Source: Pseudomicrostroma phylloplanum
Lineage: Eukaryota; Basidiomycota; Exobasidiomycetes; Microstromatales
DNA length: 64,000 bases
Assembly: GCA_039545275.1 (NCBI GenBank)
Contig: BCHS01000018.1
Location: 62,001-126,000 of the forward strand
Reading direction: 5' to 3'
Both the position numbers and the translations under genes were made by a program. Each line of letters starts with the position of its first letter. The first letter of the stretch is position 1. The notes below the pieces were generated by a model. It was not told the DNA's origin and did no database searches. It saw only the letters and a list, made by a program, of their open reading frames with translations. Shown piece after piece: positions 19,827-31,572 of this stretch.

Positions 19827-22800
19827 ATGGCTGACGCTGCCTCTGCGCCGACCTCGGCCTCGGCGTCGACCTCATCTGCAGAGTGGGAGCTTCTGGCCCT
19901 CTCACCGCAGGCGTCGTCCTCGTCCTTGTGCCAAGGCGAGCTCTCGCCATCCTTCTACACCCGGACGGCCCAGCGTCTTCTTGCCCAGTATGCGGGCTCT
20001 TCCTCTTCCTCTTTTCTCCCTTCCAGCCTTTCGTGGGACCAGTCCAGCTCGCCCTTCGACGCTATCCAGCTAGCAGCAGCGGCGCTCGCAGCTTTCGTCC
20101 AGCTGAACTGGACCGGACCGGCCATACCCGAAGATATCCGGCCCGCGACTCTCCTCCGCTGGGCGAACCCTTCCACTTTCCCTCCCCGATCTGTACAAGA
20201 TGACGAGGACGCAGAGACGAGAGCGGCAGAAGAGCTCGAGGCTCGCTTGCGTTCTCAGGCCCTCGACTCTCTCACCTGTGAGGGAGAGCCTGCCTACCAC
20301 CTGTGCGAGCAGCCCGTCTATCTGGTCATTGCGCTCGATGTTCTCAAGACACTCAGCCGTGCCCTCCCAGTCCAGGGTCAGCCCGAGTCGCTGCCATGGT
20401 GGAGGCTGAGAGCTTCCAGCATCCACAACCGCATTCTAGATACCGCTGTGCCCCTTCCACGGTCCGTACTCGCACCCGTAGATGCGCTTCTTGAGAAGCT
20501 CGCTAGTCGCGCTGCAAGTGCTCCTGCCGACGCTACGAGCGGCCCCTCCTCACCCGGCGCCCTGCACGCCCGCCTACTGCTGGAGCGCGGTCTGGCTTTG
20601 TCGAGAGTAGGACAGGACAAGGAAGCCAACGAGTACTTCGTCAAGGCTGGACAGGCCTCGGGTTTGAAGTACGAGCTGACTGGAGCGATGGGGAAGAAGA
20701 CGAAGTTTCAGAAGGAGGAGAAGACGATCCTCGTCGTTCTGGCTGAGAGTACAAGGGAGCTGGAGGGAGAGGAGGCTGGTGCGAAAGACATGAATGGCGC
20801 AGGCGCAGGCCAAGAGGCTGCTCTTCTAGAAGGGGAAGACGAGGTGGCTCCTCTACCTTCGACAGGTTGGAAGGCAGCGCCTGCATCGGGCCAACGATCA
20901 GACCTTCCTGCGAACTACCAGCTCAATGATGATACCCTGCTGGAACAGACACGCTTCACTTCGAACAGCTCTTCAGAGTCCATCTCGCATCGAGATCCCG
21001 CCAACCAGCCACCTCTCGCCCCCTTGGACCAGGCCGTACTCCTGGCGCTGTCCCTAGCGATCCGCAACGCAGCTCCCGAGCACGGTTTGACCACCTCGCA
21101 GATCTCGGCCTTTGTGGCCAGAGTCGCCCAGCATCCTCGCAACTGGTCAGTCTATACCATGGCTCTCCTCCTCCGCTCGCGTCTGGAAGCCACGCGGACT
21201 CGTACAGCAGAAAGAGCCGTGCTGCAATTGCAAGCACTGCTGGACCAAATGCCGACGTCAGACTCGACTTCCCAAGAGCGGCTGCGGTACTTCTACCAGC
21301 TCGATCTACCCCCTAAGTGGGAGCTCCAGGCGGAGCTGGCGAAGAGGTACGCCACGCTGGGTGTGCTCAGATCGGCACTGGAGATCTTTGAGAAGATTGA
21401 GCTATGGGAGGAAGTGGTGCACATGCTTGGGTCCATGGGTCGCCAAGAGGAAGGAATCGAAGTTATCCAGGATCTCCTGTCGGGGAAAAAGGTCGAAGCT
21501 TCGCAGGCCATTGTCAGCCGCAAGTCCACCTCCTCCTCTTCGCCCGCAAATGCCGCAATGACTTCGACGCTCAATACTGCCCGCCAGGCCAAGCTGTGGT
21601 GTCTGCTCGGCGACCTGCAACCAGCACAAGCCGAAGCCCACTACACCAAGGCCTGGGAGCTCTCCGGGCGGCGCTCAGCACGCGCAGCCCGCTCCCTCGG
21701 CGGACTGTACTTCTCTCAAGCCTCGCCAGACTACGGCCTGGTCGTCTCCTGGCTACATCGCGCCCTGAGAATCTCCTCTCTGATGGCGCGCAGCTGGTTC
21801 ATGCTCGGCTGTGCGTACATGCGCCGAGAAGAGTGGGGGAAAGCGGCGAGGTCCTTCCGCAGAACGACGGCCATCGACGAGGAAGACGGCGAGGCGTGGA
21901 ACAACCTTGCTAGCTGCTACCTGCGTATGGTCACCGGCGCCACCGTCGAGGACATCGAGGCCGATGACCCGGAGATGGAGGAGCAGAGTCGCAGGGATGA
22001 TGGCGCAGAAGGAAGCGGAAACGAGTCGGATCGCACCCTTCGCACAGACTCGGGCGTGGAGCTCAGCTCCTCGGACGAAGCACAAGCCGAAGACGGGGAG
22101 GACGGCCCAGACCGCGAGGCTTCACGCCGCGAGGTCCTCACGCCATTCGTCCTCAAGACGCTCGCGCACCGCTGTCTCCGCCACGCGCTGCGCCACAACC
22201 CCGACTCGTGGAAAGTGTGGTCCAACTACATGATCGTCAGCGTCGACGTAGGTGAGATGAACGAGGCCTGTCGCTCCCTCGCTAAAGTCGTACAGCTCAA
22301 GTCCCGTTCGGCCTCTAATGGAGCTGGAGGTGGAGGAGGTAGGATTGGGGAAGAGGATGTGGATTGGCAGGTGCTGGATAGGTTGGTCGACGCAGTGATT
22401 CGCTCGCCGGGACAGACGGTCGAGGAGGTGCAGGAGGAGGTGGAAGAGGAGAGGCGCAAGGCGGAGCAGGCAGAAGGAGCTCAGCAGCCAGAAGAGCAGC
22501 CAGCAGTTCCGCAAATTGGCAACTCTGGCGGCTACGAGGCAGCCACCTCCAGCGCGGTCTCTGTGCCCGTGGCCGCCCCAATGCCCATGGGTAGCGCCGC
22601 ACCATCGGCATCGGCATCTGCTCCTGCTCCTCCTGTGGCAGCGACGTCCCTCAAGGGTCGCTCCCCGAACGAAGGGCGCGGTCTCTACCCCTCTCTCCTC
22701 TCTCTCCTCACAACCACCCTTCTCCCCGCCCTCTCCCACCCACGGCTCTACCGCGCACACGCCCGTCTCCTCCTCTGGTCCCGCGAGTACGCCCAAGCCC

Positions 22801-23081
22801 TCGAAGCTCACCTCGCCGCCTTCCGCTCTTCCCCCGCCGGAGACGCAGCTCGTATCAACGAAGTCGCTGCTGACTCGAGTGGGGGGACGTGGAGAGAGGC
22901 AGTACTTGAGGTGAGGGAGACGTGCGAGGCGATCGAGACGCTTAGTGCTCGTATGGACAAGGAGAAGGAAGGGAGGTTCAAGGCACGCTCTTTACTTAGG
23001 ACGTTCATGGCGCGATTCAAGGATTGGGAGGAGAGTAAAGAGTGGAAGGAGTTGTTGGAGTTGAAGGAGGAGCTGAAGTGA
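19827..23081 (+). CDS. EMW1: TPR protein, Emw1/TTC27 family
   Basis: Single exon. I chose the ATG at 19827 (1,084 residues) because the following EWELLALSP... segment starts the conserved region; an in-frame ATG at 19623 would add 68 residues of unremarkable sequence. The C-terminal half carries consecutive tetratricopeptide repeats typical of TTC27/Emw1: RSLGGLYFSQ, VSWLHRALRISSLMARSWFMLGCAYMRREEWGKAARSFRR and EDGEAWNNLASCYLRM, followed after an acidic insert by LRHNPDSWKVWSNYMIVS. Yeast Emw1 is essential and linked to cell-wall maintenance; human TTC27 has been connected with assembly of large complexes. Unusual are low-complexity insertions: an acidic loop (about residues 705-770) inside the TPR array and an Ala/Pro/Ser-rich loop (about 880-950). 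Convergent with the Slm-like gene, only 79 bp apart. Confidence 0.85.
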   Translation: MADAASAPTSASASTSSAEWELLALSPQASSSSLCQGELSPSFYTRTAQRLLAQYAGSSSSSFLPSSLSWDQSSSPFDAIQLAAAALAAFVQLNWTGPAIPEDIRPATLLRWANPSTFPPRSVQDDEDAETRAAEELEARLRSQALDSLTCEGEPAYHLCEQPVYLVIALDVLKTLSRALPVQGQPESLPWWRLRASSIHNRILDTAVPLPRSVLAPVDALLEKLASRAASAPADATSGPSSPGALHARLLLERGLALSRVGQDKEANEYFVKAGQASGLKYELTGAMGKKTKFQKEEKTILVVLAESTRELEGEEAGAKDMNGAGAGQEAALLEGEDEVAPLPSTGWKAAPASGQRSDLPANYQLNDDTLLEQTRFTSNSSSESISHRDPANQPPLAPLDQAVLLALSLAIRNAAPEHGLTTSQISAFVARVAQHPRNWSVYTMALLLRSRLEATRTRTAERAVLQLQALLDQMPTSDSTSQERLRYFYQLDLPPKWELQAELAKRYATLGVLRSALEIFEKIELWEEVVHMLGSMGRQEEGIEVIQDLLSGKKVEASQAIVSRKSTSSSSPANAAMTSTLNTARQAKLWCLLGDLQPAQAEAHYTKAWELSGRRSARAARSLGGLYFSQASPDYGLVVSWLHRALRISSLMARSWFMLGCAYMRREEWGKAARSFRRTTAIDEEDGEAWNNLASCYLRMVTGATVEDIEADDPEMEEQSRRDDGAEGSGNESDRTLRTDSGVELSSSDEAQAEDGEDGPDREASRREVLTPFVLKTLAHRCLRHALRHNPDSWKVWSNYMIVSVDVGEMNEACRSLAKVVQLKSRSASNGAGGGGGRIGEEDVDWQVLDRLVDAVIRSPGQTVEEVQEEVEEERRKAEQAEGAQQPEEQPAVPQIGNSGGYEAATSSAVSVPVAAPMPMGSAAPSASASAPAPPVAATSLKGRSPNEGRGLYPSLLSLLTTTLLPALSHPRLYRAHARLLLWSREYAQALEAHLAAFRSSPAGDAARINEVAADSSGGTWREAVLEVRETCEAIETLSARMDKEKEGRFKARSLLRTFMARFKDWEESKEWKELLELKEELK

Positions 23082-23160
23082 TCTTGGGGAGTGGAGAGAG
23101 ACAATGGAATTATAGAGTTCTTTCTTTTTACGAAAGACAAACAAAGTGATTTCTTGACGC

Positions 23161-25205
23161 CTACTGAACCTTCTTCTCGACGGCATACCCGCCAGGCCCA
23201 ATCTGAATCCTCGAAGAGGCAGATGGGCCAGAGCCAGAGCCGTAGCCCGGCACGCCTTCGTCAATTGGCTCTGGCTCGTCGACGGCTGCACTGTTTCCCT
23301 CTCGAGGCTGCACCTGTATGACCACCTTGCGCTGTGGTACGGCTCGCTGAGACGAGCGAACAGCAGAGTGAGGAGGTGCGGAAGTGATAGGGCTCTCGAC
23401 GAGGCTTCCTGTCTCCTCATCGACGGAAGAACCGCCTTCGTCGTCCTCTTCTTCCTCTCCGTCTTCCAGGCCTTGCTCCTCCTCCTCCTCTCCATCCTCC
23501 TCTTCGTCGCTGTAATCCTGCTCAGGGTACCCCGCAGCCCTAACAGCAGCAGGTACGATCCCGCTGCGGTCCATCGGCTCGCTGCTGGTGAGGTACACCC
23601 TCGAGAGCTGCTTGATGTCGTTCCACCACTCCATCATGTCCTCGTGGCTCCTAGCTCGGAAAGCAAAGGCCACTTCGCGCTTCTTGTCGAAGAAGGGAAG
23701 ACTGAGTCGACGTGCTACGGATCCGTCTGACTGGGTTGAAGACGAGGTGACGGTGATGTGCCATTTGTGTGACTTGCTCATGATGGCAGAGGCAGGTCCC
23801 AGAGTGCATTCAGGCAGGAAGAGAGAGAAGGTAGGGCTGCGTCGAGCTAGCGCGGCAGGATCGGATGATTGGCCCATGTCGTGCAGAAAGCCCGCGGGAG
23901 TGAGAACGTAGTAGCTGCCATTGTACGCCTTTGTGTACCTCTTCTTCCTCTCGAGGAAGCCCTCGTGAACAGCCATGACGCTCGGGTCGCCCTTGCCGGG
24001 ATATTCGATTGCCTCTGGGTTGCGAAAGGGCGTATCGGGGTCAAGGAGGCAGTCGGATCGAGCGGCAAAGGCCACCCATTCCTTGTTGGGAAACAACGAG
24101 CGGAACTGAAGCGCTGGTCCTTCCCAGGTCTTCTGGATCTCGACGACGGTCTGGCTTTGCCAAGTATCGTAGGTGGCCCAGGCACTTTGCAGAGATTTGA
24201 CGATGCCTTCCTCGAAGTGAGCGGAGGCTTGCTGCATAATGACTGGAGTGACGCAGGGTAGATCGGACCTGGTGAGCATTGGCTGTCGTCACAGCATCAG
24301 AGGGGACCGACTCACTGATTGACTTTTGTAGCTGGTTTTCGGCATGCACCTGTCTTACAAGCTGGTCAAGGACTGCTGCGTTGAGCAAGTGGGGATCTTG
24401 TTTCGCATTGACAGACAACGGTGTATTCTTGAGGGCAGTGATGCTGTGCCGAAATGAGGACAGAGTCAGCACAACGATGTCATGAGTACGTACGGATCTT
24501 CCGATTGCGGCTCACCTCTTCGCCAGCTGTGCGATCAAAGTCGTGCTCAGCTCCCTCTGCACCGCGACCTGATCTGCCAATTTGCCCGTGTCCAGCTGAA
24601 TATTCTTGATGTGAGCCTTGATCTCTGCATTAAGTCTATGGAGATGCTGCACAATAGAGCTGTCGACCGTCTTGGCCAGTCCCTTGTGGAGATCTGCGAC
24701 CTTGCGTGTCTGGTCGCGGATGGAGGTGAAGATGTCTGTGGTGGCATCGGGATGTCAGCTGGTGTGGGTGCCGTGGCAGGTGTCGCTTTTTGCAAATCTC
24801 ATCACTCACCCTGCATTCCTCCTTCACCAAGGAACTGGTTACCCTCGCGAAAGGGTACCTGTATGACACTGCCCAGGCGAGTATACTCTTTGCCAGTATT
24901 GTACTCGATGTCGGCGATGCCTTCCATGTAAGTGCAGAGCTGCTTGGTCACCTGCTTCCATCCTGAGGAAGTCATGAGAGGCGGGCAGTGTCAGAACGAG
25001 CTAGCTTCGGCATTGGGCTCGCCGTTCGTCGTCAAGGTGACGCTATGCAAGTGTCTCGGTCACATAATGACTTACCTTTGAAGCGCGAGATGAGCAGATC
25101 GCTGGGTCTGAGATCGTTGACCACTGGTGCCGTCTGCTTGGAGATGAGTGACTGCCGTCGAGAGGGTGCGACGCTGGGCGCCGAGGCCCTACGAGAAGAA
25201 GTCAT
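23161..25205 (-). CDS. PH-domain protein, Slm1/Slm2-like (TORC2 effector)
   Basis: Exons on the minus strand 25205-25076, 24962-24810, 24735-24516, 24443-24316 and 24242-23161 join in phase to give 570 residues. A helical region (about residues 60-270; coiled-coil, F-BAR-like, with DIFTSIRDQTRKVADLHKGL) precedes a PH domain that begins AVHEGFLERKKRYTKAYNG and continues YYVLTPAGFLHDMG, SLFLPECTLGPASA and EDMMEWWNDIKQL. This combination matches yeast Slm1/Slm2, which bind PI(4,5)P2 in eisosomes and deliver TORC2 to the kinase Ypk1. The C-terminal third is acidic and disordered, ending with KVVIQVQP and RIQIGPGG; yeast Slm proteins dock calcineurin through a C-terminal PxIxIT-like motif, so KVVIQV is a possible counterpart. 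The first ATG (25205) is used; frames upstream lack ATG. Confidence 0.85.
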
Positions 25206-26041
25206 GGGCAAGCTGGAGGTGTGGATAATTCGAGAGGTGGGGAGAAGGGACTGCAAAGTTGAGCTCAAGGTGGAAGTACTTTCTTAGGAGGCGCGGACGT
25301 GTGATACGAGGGGCGTGCGGCGGCGGACCGGAGTGACTCCTTTGCCCTGACGGCGGCGGCGCTTTGCTTCCACGCAATGCAGATTCAGGCACCAAAGACA
25401 CGTCACTCGCGCCGAGAGGATTCGTCGCATGCTGTCATACGCCGCCGACGCACCTTGAGCTGCGGTGTCACCCCTTCTTTTCCCTGCGCTCCTCTTGTTG
25501 TCACCATCCTCTTGCACCCTCGTTCTGCTTTGCGTATGAGTCGCGTATCTGCCCTTCCCAGCTCCGCCGGAATGGATCTCGTCTATCAGCAAAGCAGGGT
25601 GGGCTGAGTTGAGATGCAGGGCGCCCACCTGCGAGGCCCAATTCCGCCTCGGCTGCAGGGAACCTTCGCCCAAGACAGGAAGCTGTCGTGTCGCGGCGCG
25701 GAACAGGCAAAGGTGCACCGGATTGCTCAGCCCACTTCCTCGCTCCTGCGCCTGCGTGGACCGGCATCGGGCCCCGTGCGTCCCCCGTTGCGAATGATAC
25801 CGGTTCCAGGCTTACACCAGAGAAAGGCAGCCATCGTTTCTTCGTTTGCCTCTGTTTCTTCCTCACCATCTATTCCACTTCATCTACCTTAGCAGTCAAT
25901 CAGAGCACAAACCTCGCAGACACACGTTCAGCCACGCCACGCCACTCACTCAGTGTCCTGATCCCTGCCTGCCGTGTGGAGCAAGCTGCTGCAAGCCAAG
26001 TTCACTAATCTTGCCGCCATCGCTGCGAAGACTCTCACAAT
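25206..26041. other. Divergent promoter region: Slm-like gene and P450
   Basis: 836 bp between two divergent genes. Several open frames run through it on both strands, as expected in GC-rich DNA, but none has recognisable family features. The right half, near the P450 start, is pyrimidine-rich. No RNA gene or repeat seen. Confidence 0.5.
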
Positions 26042-28085
26042 ATGTCCTCCTCGTCCTTGCTGGCGCCTTACTCGGTCTCGCTCCCATTCACATCCTACAC
26101 CACGCCACCGGTGCCCTTTCCTGCCTTTGTCGTGCTTAGTCTAGTAGCCATCCCACTCCTGACCATCCTAAGCGCAGTCATCTTCCTCCTCGGCGGGGCC
26201 CTCAAGCGCATCATCTTCTTGCACGTCATCCCTCTCGACGTCTACCGCAATATCCCTCAGCCACGCTACACTGGCAAGCTATGGGCTCTACCCATCTTTG
26301 GCCATCTTTCTCAAATTCGAAAGTCTCCTCCCGCCGAGGCCCATCTGGCCTTTGCAGAGGAAACCGGCAGTTGGGTCTACTGCTACCGAACCATGTTCTA
26401 CCACCCGAGGCTGTGGATCGGTGATGTAAAGGGACTCCTGTACATCCTCAGCCAGCAGCAGGCTTACGACTATCCCAAGCCGGTAGACAGCAGGAAGTTC
26501 TTGGACGAGTTGCTAGGAAAGGGAATTCTCAGTGCTGAAGGTGGGTAGTGGAGCATAGGTGGCGTGAGCGATATGGTCCAAGCGTCTTCTGACCTCTCCT
26601 CTTTTACACTTGTACCTAATCCAGGCGACATCCATCGTCGTCAAAGACGTGTAGTCGCTCCTGCATTCAGCGTCTCCTCCGTACGCTCATTCACGCCATC
26701 CTTCTTCAAGCACTCTCTGCACCTCGTACGTGTCATCGACGAGCTCATCGACCGCACCGAGGGTCCCGCCGAGAAGTCCTTCCTGGGCGGCCAGTCTGAC
26801 TACGCCTCCAAGGTCTCTCGCAAGGGCGAGCCCGTCTTCGATGTCGGCTTCTGGCTCGGAAAGTGCACACTCGACATCATCGGAGAGAACGGCTTCGGCT
26901 ATGACTTCAAGTCCCTCGAATCAAAGGACTCGGGAGACGGAGACGATCTAGGCTCCACACTGAATGCCCTCTTTAGCTCCACGTCAGGTCTCAAGGTCAC
27001 GGACATCCTGCGGATCTTCCTCCAGACTCGGCCAGGAATGGGCTGGATCCGCAAGCTTCCCTCGAAGCGAGCTGAGAATCGCCGCAACATGTATCTTGCC
27101 ATGGAGCGGGCTGCGCAGAAGATCATTGCCGCCAAGCGAGTGGAGATCAAGAAGGAGATGGAGGCGCTGGGTGAGAAGGGACTGAGCAAGAGCGCTTTTG
27201 ACGAGGACATTGATGGAGGCAAGGCCAAGGACTTGTTGCACTTGACAATGAGGGCGAATATGGCTAGCGATCTGCGCGCCAACGAGAAGCTCGACGACGA
27301 TGGTATGTATGGCGTGTGGCACTTCCGGTCAGTACCAGTCGAGACTGACGACCTTTTTCCCTATCCTCTCTCGCTTTTCAGAGCTCCTCGGTCAAATGAC
27401 CTCCTTCATGCTCGCCGGGCACGAGACTACCTCTACCCAGACGCAGTGGGCTCTCTACTGTCTCTCCAAGCACCCCGAAGTCGTCGCCAAGCTCCGCGCA
27501 GAAATCGAGTCAGTATTTGGAGATCAAGAGGAAGTCTCCTATGACGAGGTGCAGGACATGCAGTACCTCGACTGTGTCACAAAGGAGATGCATCGCTGCT
27601 ACGCCCCCGTCACCTCGACCATGCGCACCTGTCTCAAGGACGACGTCATCCCTCTGGGCAAGAGCTACGCGCTCCGTGACGGCAGCGGCACATTCGACTC
27701 TGTCCCCGTCTTCAAGAACCAGGACCTGCTCATCCCACTCCAAGTAGTCAACTTCAGCGAGCCCGTCTGGGGTCCCACTGCGCGGGAATTCGACCCTTCG
27801 CGCTGGTTGCCGGAGAACCTGCCCCAGTCGGCAAAGGACTCGGGTCTGCCCATGCACATCCTCACTTTCCTCTCTGGTCCCCGCTCATGCGTAGGGCAAC
27901 GCTTTGCGATTGTGGAGTTTAAGGTGCTGCTGGCGTGTTTGGTGCGAAACTTTGACTTTGAGAGGGTGGAGGGGTGGAATATTGAGCCTAAGCAGGAGAT
28001 TGTGCTTAGGGGAGTTGTGACGGGACAGGAGAGCGTGGGGATGCAGATGCCACTTAGGGTCAAGAGGGCTAGCACGAGGAAGTGA
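26042..28085 (+). CDS. Cytochrome P450 monooxygenase
   Basis: Exons 26042-26540, 26625-27302 and 27382-28085 join in phase to give 626 residues. The N-terminus has two hydrophobic stretches (about residues 25-60) that anchor the protein in the ER. P450 signatures are complete: AGHETTST in helix I (about residue 404), the ExxR motif as EMHR (about residue 460), the PERF-type region FDPSRW, and the haem loop FLSGPRSCVGQRF with the cysteine ligand near residue 562. Extra loops, including one between the meander and the haem region, make it longer than the usual ~520. It resembles the large CYP4-clan-like P450s common in basidiomycetes, which oxidise lipids or xenobiotics; substrate cannot be read from sequence. 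No biosynthetic partner genes flank it. Confidence 0.9.
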
Positions 28086-28217
28086 ATGGGCTAGCGCAAC
28101 CGTGTCGACCTTTGATAGGCGTCAAGGCGAGGACGTGGCGGCGGGCAGGCCATGGAAGCACAAGTTCCACGTTGCTTGTGCCTAGTAATTTATTCCACTT
28201 TGCGACACCTCTGGCCT

Positions 28218-29949
28218 CTACCAGTTCCCCCTCATCTGCTCCTGAAAACACAGGCTCATCCCCGAATCTTCCTCCAGCGTCTCTCCGAGTACGGCGAGCC
28301 TGAGCGAGTTGCAGAAGAGGTCGTCGATGGTCCTCTGCAGTCGCGGGCCTGATTGAGCGAAGTCCGGTTGCTGAAAGAGAAGAATGGGAGGAGGGAGGGA
28401 GGGAGTCAGCGAATGGCCATTCGTCGCTTCCCATGGAGCAGATCACGTCCCCAACCAGCAGCAGCTAGCACCAGCAGGACTCACAGCATTAACCTCCAGC
28501 AACCACATCCTCCACCCTTCCCCTCCTTCCTGCTCCCACCCAACCATCAGGTCTACACCGAAGACCTCCCAGCATCCCTCCCACATGAGCCAGTTGGTAG
28601 ACCCGCTACCCTTGGCCGCAGCCTCGAATGTTGCGCCCACCGTCTCCCTCGCGAGACTCTGCAATCGCTCCAGGTCCTCGAGTGTCAGCTGGGCGCTGTC
28701 ACTGCCACTTGCTTCGTTCCCGCTCGTGCTTGAAGCGTACCCCGCCCCCTCCCTACACAAGTCCGACAGCAGATGTACATTCTCGCTTGCCGCGCGTCCA
28801 TCAGTCGTCTTCGACCCGTCCGCGTGCAGGCAAGTATTCGTAAGGTGGATCTTGGGATCAGCGTCTGCTGAGGGGTCCTGGTAAGGGGAGGGGGCGAAGA
28901 GGGCTAGCATTTCGTTCCAGAGGTAGACGCGTAGGCCGGAGATGCAGAGGACGTAGGCTCGGAGGTGGAACTTGCGGTAGGACTTGGGTTGAGAGGGAGT
29001 GGAGGTGGAAGTGGGGGAGGGGGAGATAAGGAGCGGACGGGAGAGGTATTCCTGAGCAGTAAGAAGGAAGAGAGGGAGGGGCGAAAGGCTGTGAGCAAAG
29101 TCTGTTCGTGGGTGGTACGTAGCTGAGCTCTTTCCCGCTTCTCACCTGAATGACAAAGTGCCGCAGTTGACCCAGGAGGACACCATTGTCTCCCTCTTCC
29201 TCCTCCTCTGCCTCTTGACCACCCTCGTCATCACTCCGATCACTATCCTCATCCCCCTCCCACTCCTCGAGAATCTCCTGCAAAGCCTCGATACTATCGA
29301 ACATCTTGATCCCCATCCCCCGATCAGCCATTCCCGCCTTTAAGATGAACCACTTCTTCTCCCCTTCCTCATCGGCCTTGTCGAGGATCTCTTTGAGGTC
29401 GTAGAGGTCGTCTATGAGGAGCTCGTCGAGATCGTCTGCGAATTGGATCTCGACGGACCAGGTGCGCGGCAGGTAGGAGAGGGCAGAGCGGGCCGCTGAC
29501 TTGCCCTCGCTCTCGCCTGCTGTCGTTGAGGAGGAGGATGTCTTGACGGAGTGGGACTGGATACTGCTGTAGAGCCAATTCTTACGGATCAGGGCTTTAC
29601 GGATTGGGTACGAAGAGGCAGAGGAGGAGCAGGAGCTCGACGAGGAGGCGCGCGAAGGGTGAATAGAGTCAAAGGGAATCAGGTCGTAGTCCATCAAGTA
29701 GAGTGTCCGTGCTGCACTCGAGTCCAAGCTCTCCTCGCCTGCTTCGTCCTTGACCCATCGCTCCGTATCCTCGTCCGTCTGCCCGCTCTGCGAACGCTCG
29801 TGGAGGGTCCATCCTGCGGGTGCGAGAGTGGATTGAGCTGCTCGCAGGACGGACGAGTGCGTATATGGTGCACCGGGAAAGGAGATGAAGGCCTGTCTGG
29901 CTGTGCTTGGCTGGCTGGGACCTTCGCCCTTGTCGTCGCTGGAGGCCAT
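28218..29949 (-). CDS. Tubulin-tyrosine ligase domain protein (Pby1-like)
   Basis: Exons 29949-29146, 29051-28485 and 28370-28218 join in phase to give 507 residues. The middle shows the ATP-grasp pattern of the TTL family: KKWFILKAGMADRGMGIKMF (glycine-rich nucleotide-binding loop), GQLRHFVIQEYLSRPLLI across the first intron, YRKFHLRAYVLCISGLRVYLW, IHLTNTCLH and WRMWLLEVNAQPDF across the second intron. This is the arrangement of yeast Pby1, a TTL-domain protein associated with mRNA-decay bodies; yeast tubulin is not known to be tyrosinated by it, so a substrate should not be assumed. Acidic and Ser-rich low-complexity inserts interrupt the domain (around residues 235-260). The stop (28218-28220) lies 132 bp from the P450 stop. 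Confidence 0.8.
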
Positions 29950-30199
29950 AGCTGTTGAGGAGGAGTTGATGCTACCAAGGTCAAGAAAGATGCTGAGAGT
30001 AGGAAATCGGAAGATCCTGCCTCACGTCCAACCAAATTTCCTCGCGGCGCCTGGGCCAGTCAGACCACTTCCGTCCATCCGTCCGTCTCGAGGCGTGCGA
30101 CTGCCATCCCAGAATATCCTCACCATTCATCTACGTCCCCTTTTGTGAGGTCGTCACCCTCTTCTACCTTCCTCTCTGCCCCCTGAAACCACCTCAACC
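29950..30199. promoter_or_regulatory. Shared divergent promoter, TTL protein and Isy1
   Basis: 250 bp between two divergent start codons, with a CT-rich segment (30150-30199) ahead of the Isy1 ATG. No specific binding motif recognised. Confidence 0.4.
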
Positions 30200-31427
30200 A
30201 TGGCCCGCAATCAAGAAAAAGCCCAGTCGATGCTGTACCGCTTCCGCGAGTCGCAAGCGGCAGAGCTCGGCATCTCCCTCGGCCGATCCAAGGACCAAAG
30301 ACGCCCCCGCCTTGCTAGCTCGGTCAAGGATCTGCGCGAGTGTGAGAAGTGGAGGGGAGATGTGCTTAGGGAGATCAGTAGGAAGGTTTCGAAGATTCAG
30401 GATTGTGAGTTGTGAGAGTGGAGTCAGAGGCAGGAGAGGAGGAGTGACGCAGGGCTAAGAGGGTCAGAAGGACAGAGAGATGGACAGAGACTGACTATGG
30501 CCTATGGCCCACCTTGCCTCTTTTCACTCCTGACAGTCGGCTTGACGGACTACGAGGTGCGGGATATCAACGATGAGATCAATAAGCTGCTGCGGGAGAA
30601 GAACCACTGGGAGAATCAGATCATCGCATTAGGAGGGGCCAATTACAAGCGGGGGATCCGGTCCATGGTGGATGATGCAGGCAGGGAAATCCCTGGTACA
30701 AGAGGGTACAAGTGAGTCTTGCTGGGCTGTGAAGGTTTTGACGTGACTTGTAAGCAGTATCACTGACATGAATCTCCTGCCTGCTACACTTGTCCCCCCG
30801 GTGTACAGGTACTTCGGCCGAGCCAAAGACCTCCCCGGCGTGAAGGAGCTCCTATCCTCTTCCTCCTCGGCCGCCCGAGCGCAAGAGCAAGAATCCTACA
30901 AGGCAGAAAAGTACCGTCGGTTCATGAACCAGCCTCCAGCCTACTGGGGTGACGAGGACGAGGAGGATGGTGTGCTTTTGGCAGAGGAGGAGGAGAGGGA
31001 GAGGGAGATGTGGCAGGATGGGCTGGACGAGGTTGCAGAGGCCCTTGGCGGATCGACGGCGGCAGAGGCGGCGGGTCTGCCGACGGAGCTGCCTAGACGT
31101 AAAGCTCGGAATCTCAGGGAAGTCATGGCCTCATCGTCCAGTAGCAGCGCTACGGCTCCGTCAAAGGCAGACCCGGCAGAAGACTCAACATCGTCATCCG
31201 CCGCCGCTCCCACTCTCACAGAGGACGGCAAGCGCAAAAACCCGACCGACGGGGAGGAAGACCCCTCCAAGCGGGCCCGACCTCAAGAGGATGTCATCTC
31301 GCAGATCTTACCCGCGCTGGACGCCTCGCAGCTCTCCCAACCAGTGGTGCCGAATCGAGCGGAGACGGAGAAATTTATACTGCGAGAGAGGAAGAGGATG
31401 TTGCGCGAGGAGTATGTTGGCAAGTGA
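30200..31427 (+). CDS. ISY1: Pre-mRNA splicing factor Isy1
   Basis: Exons 30200-30404, 30537-30711 and 30809-31427 join in phase to give 332 residues. The N-terminus MARNQEKAQSMLYRFRE and the following RRPRLASSVKDLRECEKWR, KIQDFGLTDYEVRDINDEINKL and EKNHWENQIIALGGANY match Isy1/Cwf12 throughout. Isy1 joins the NineTeen-associated complex of the catalytic spliceosome, where it stabilises the step-one conformation. The C-terminal 200 residues hold FGRAKDLPGVKELL and PPAYWGDEDEEDG, conserved in longer Isy1 proteins of filamentous fungi and animals, then a charged tail ending in basic helical sequence. Convergent with the epsilon-COP gene, 145 bp apart. Confidence 0.95.
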
Positions 31428-31572
31428 TCACGAGCGGAGGAGATGAATCGGATCAATACCAACAGGCTCGGCCGTCACCATTCTTCAGTCGCTCTATGGT
31501 GTGGTATGAAATGTCTGCTATTTATCTATCGAGCCCTGCGCTCTGGATCTCCACGACCTCTGGTCTCGCTGC

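Noticed and set aside
26042..28085. Secondary-metabolite cluster around the P450
   Set aside because: Neighbours are housekeeping genes (Slm-like, TTL-domain); no synthase, transporter or regulator next to it.
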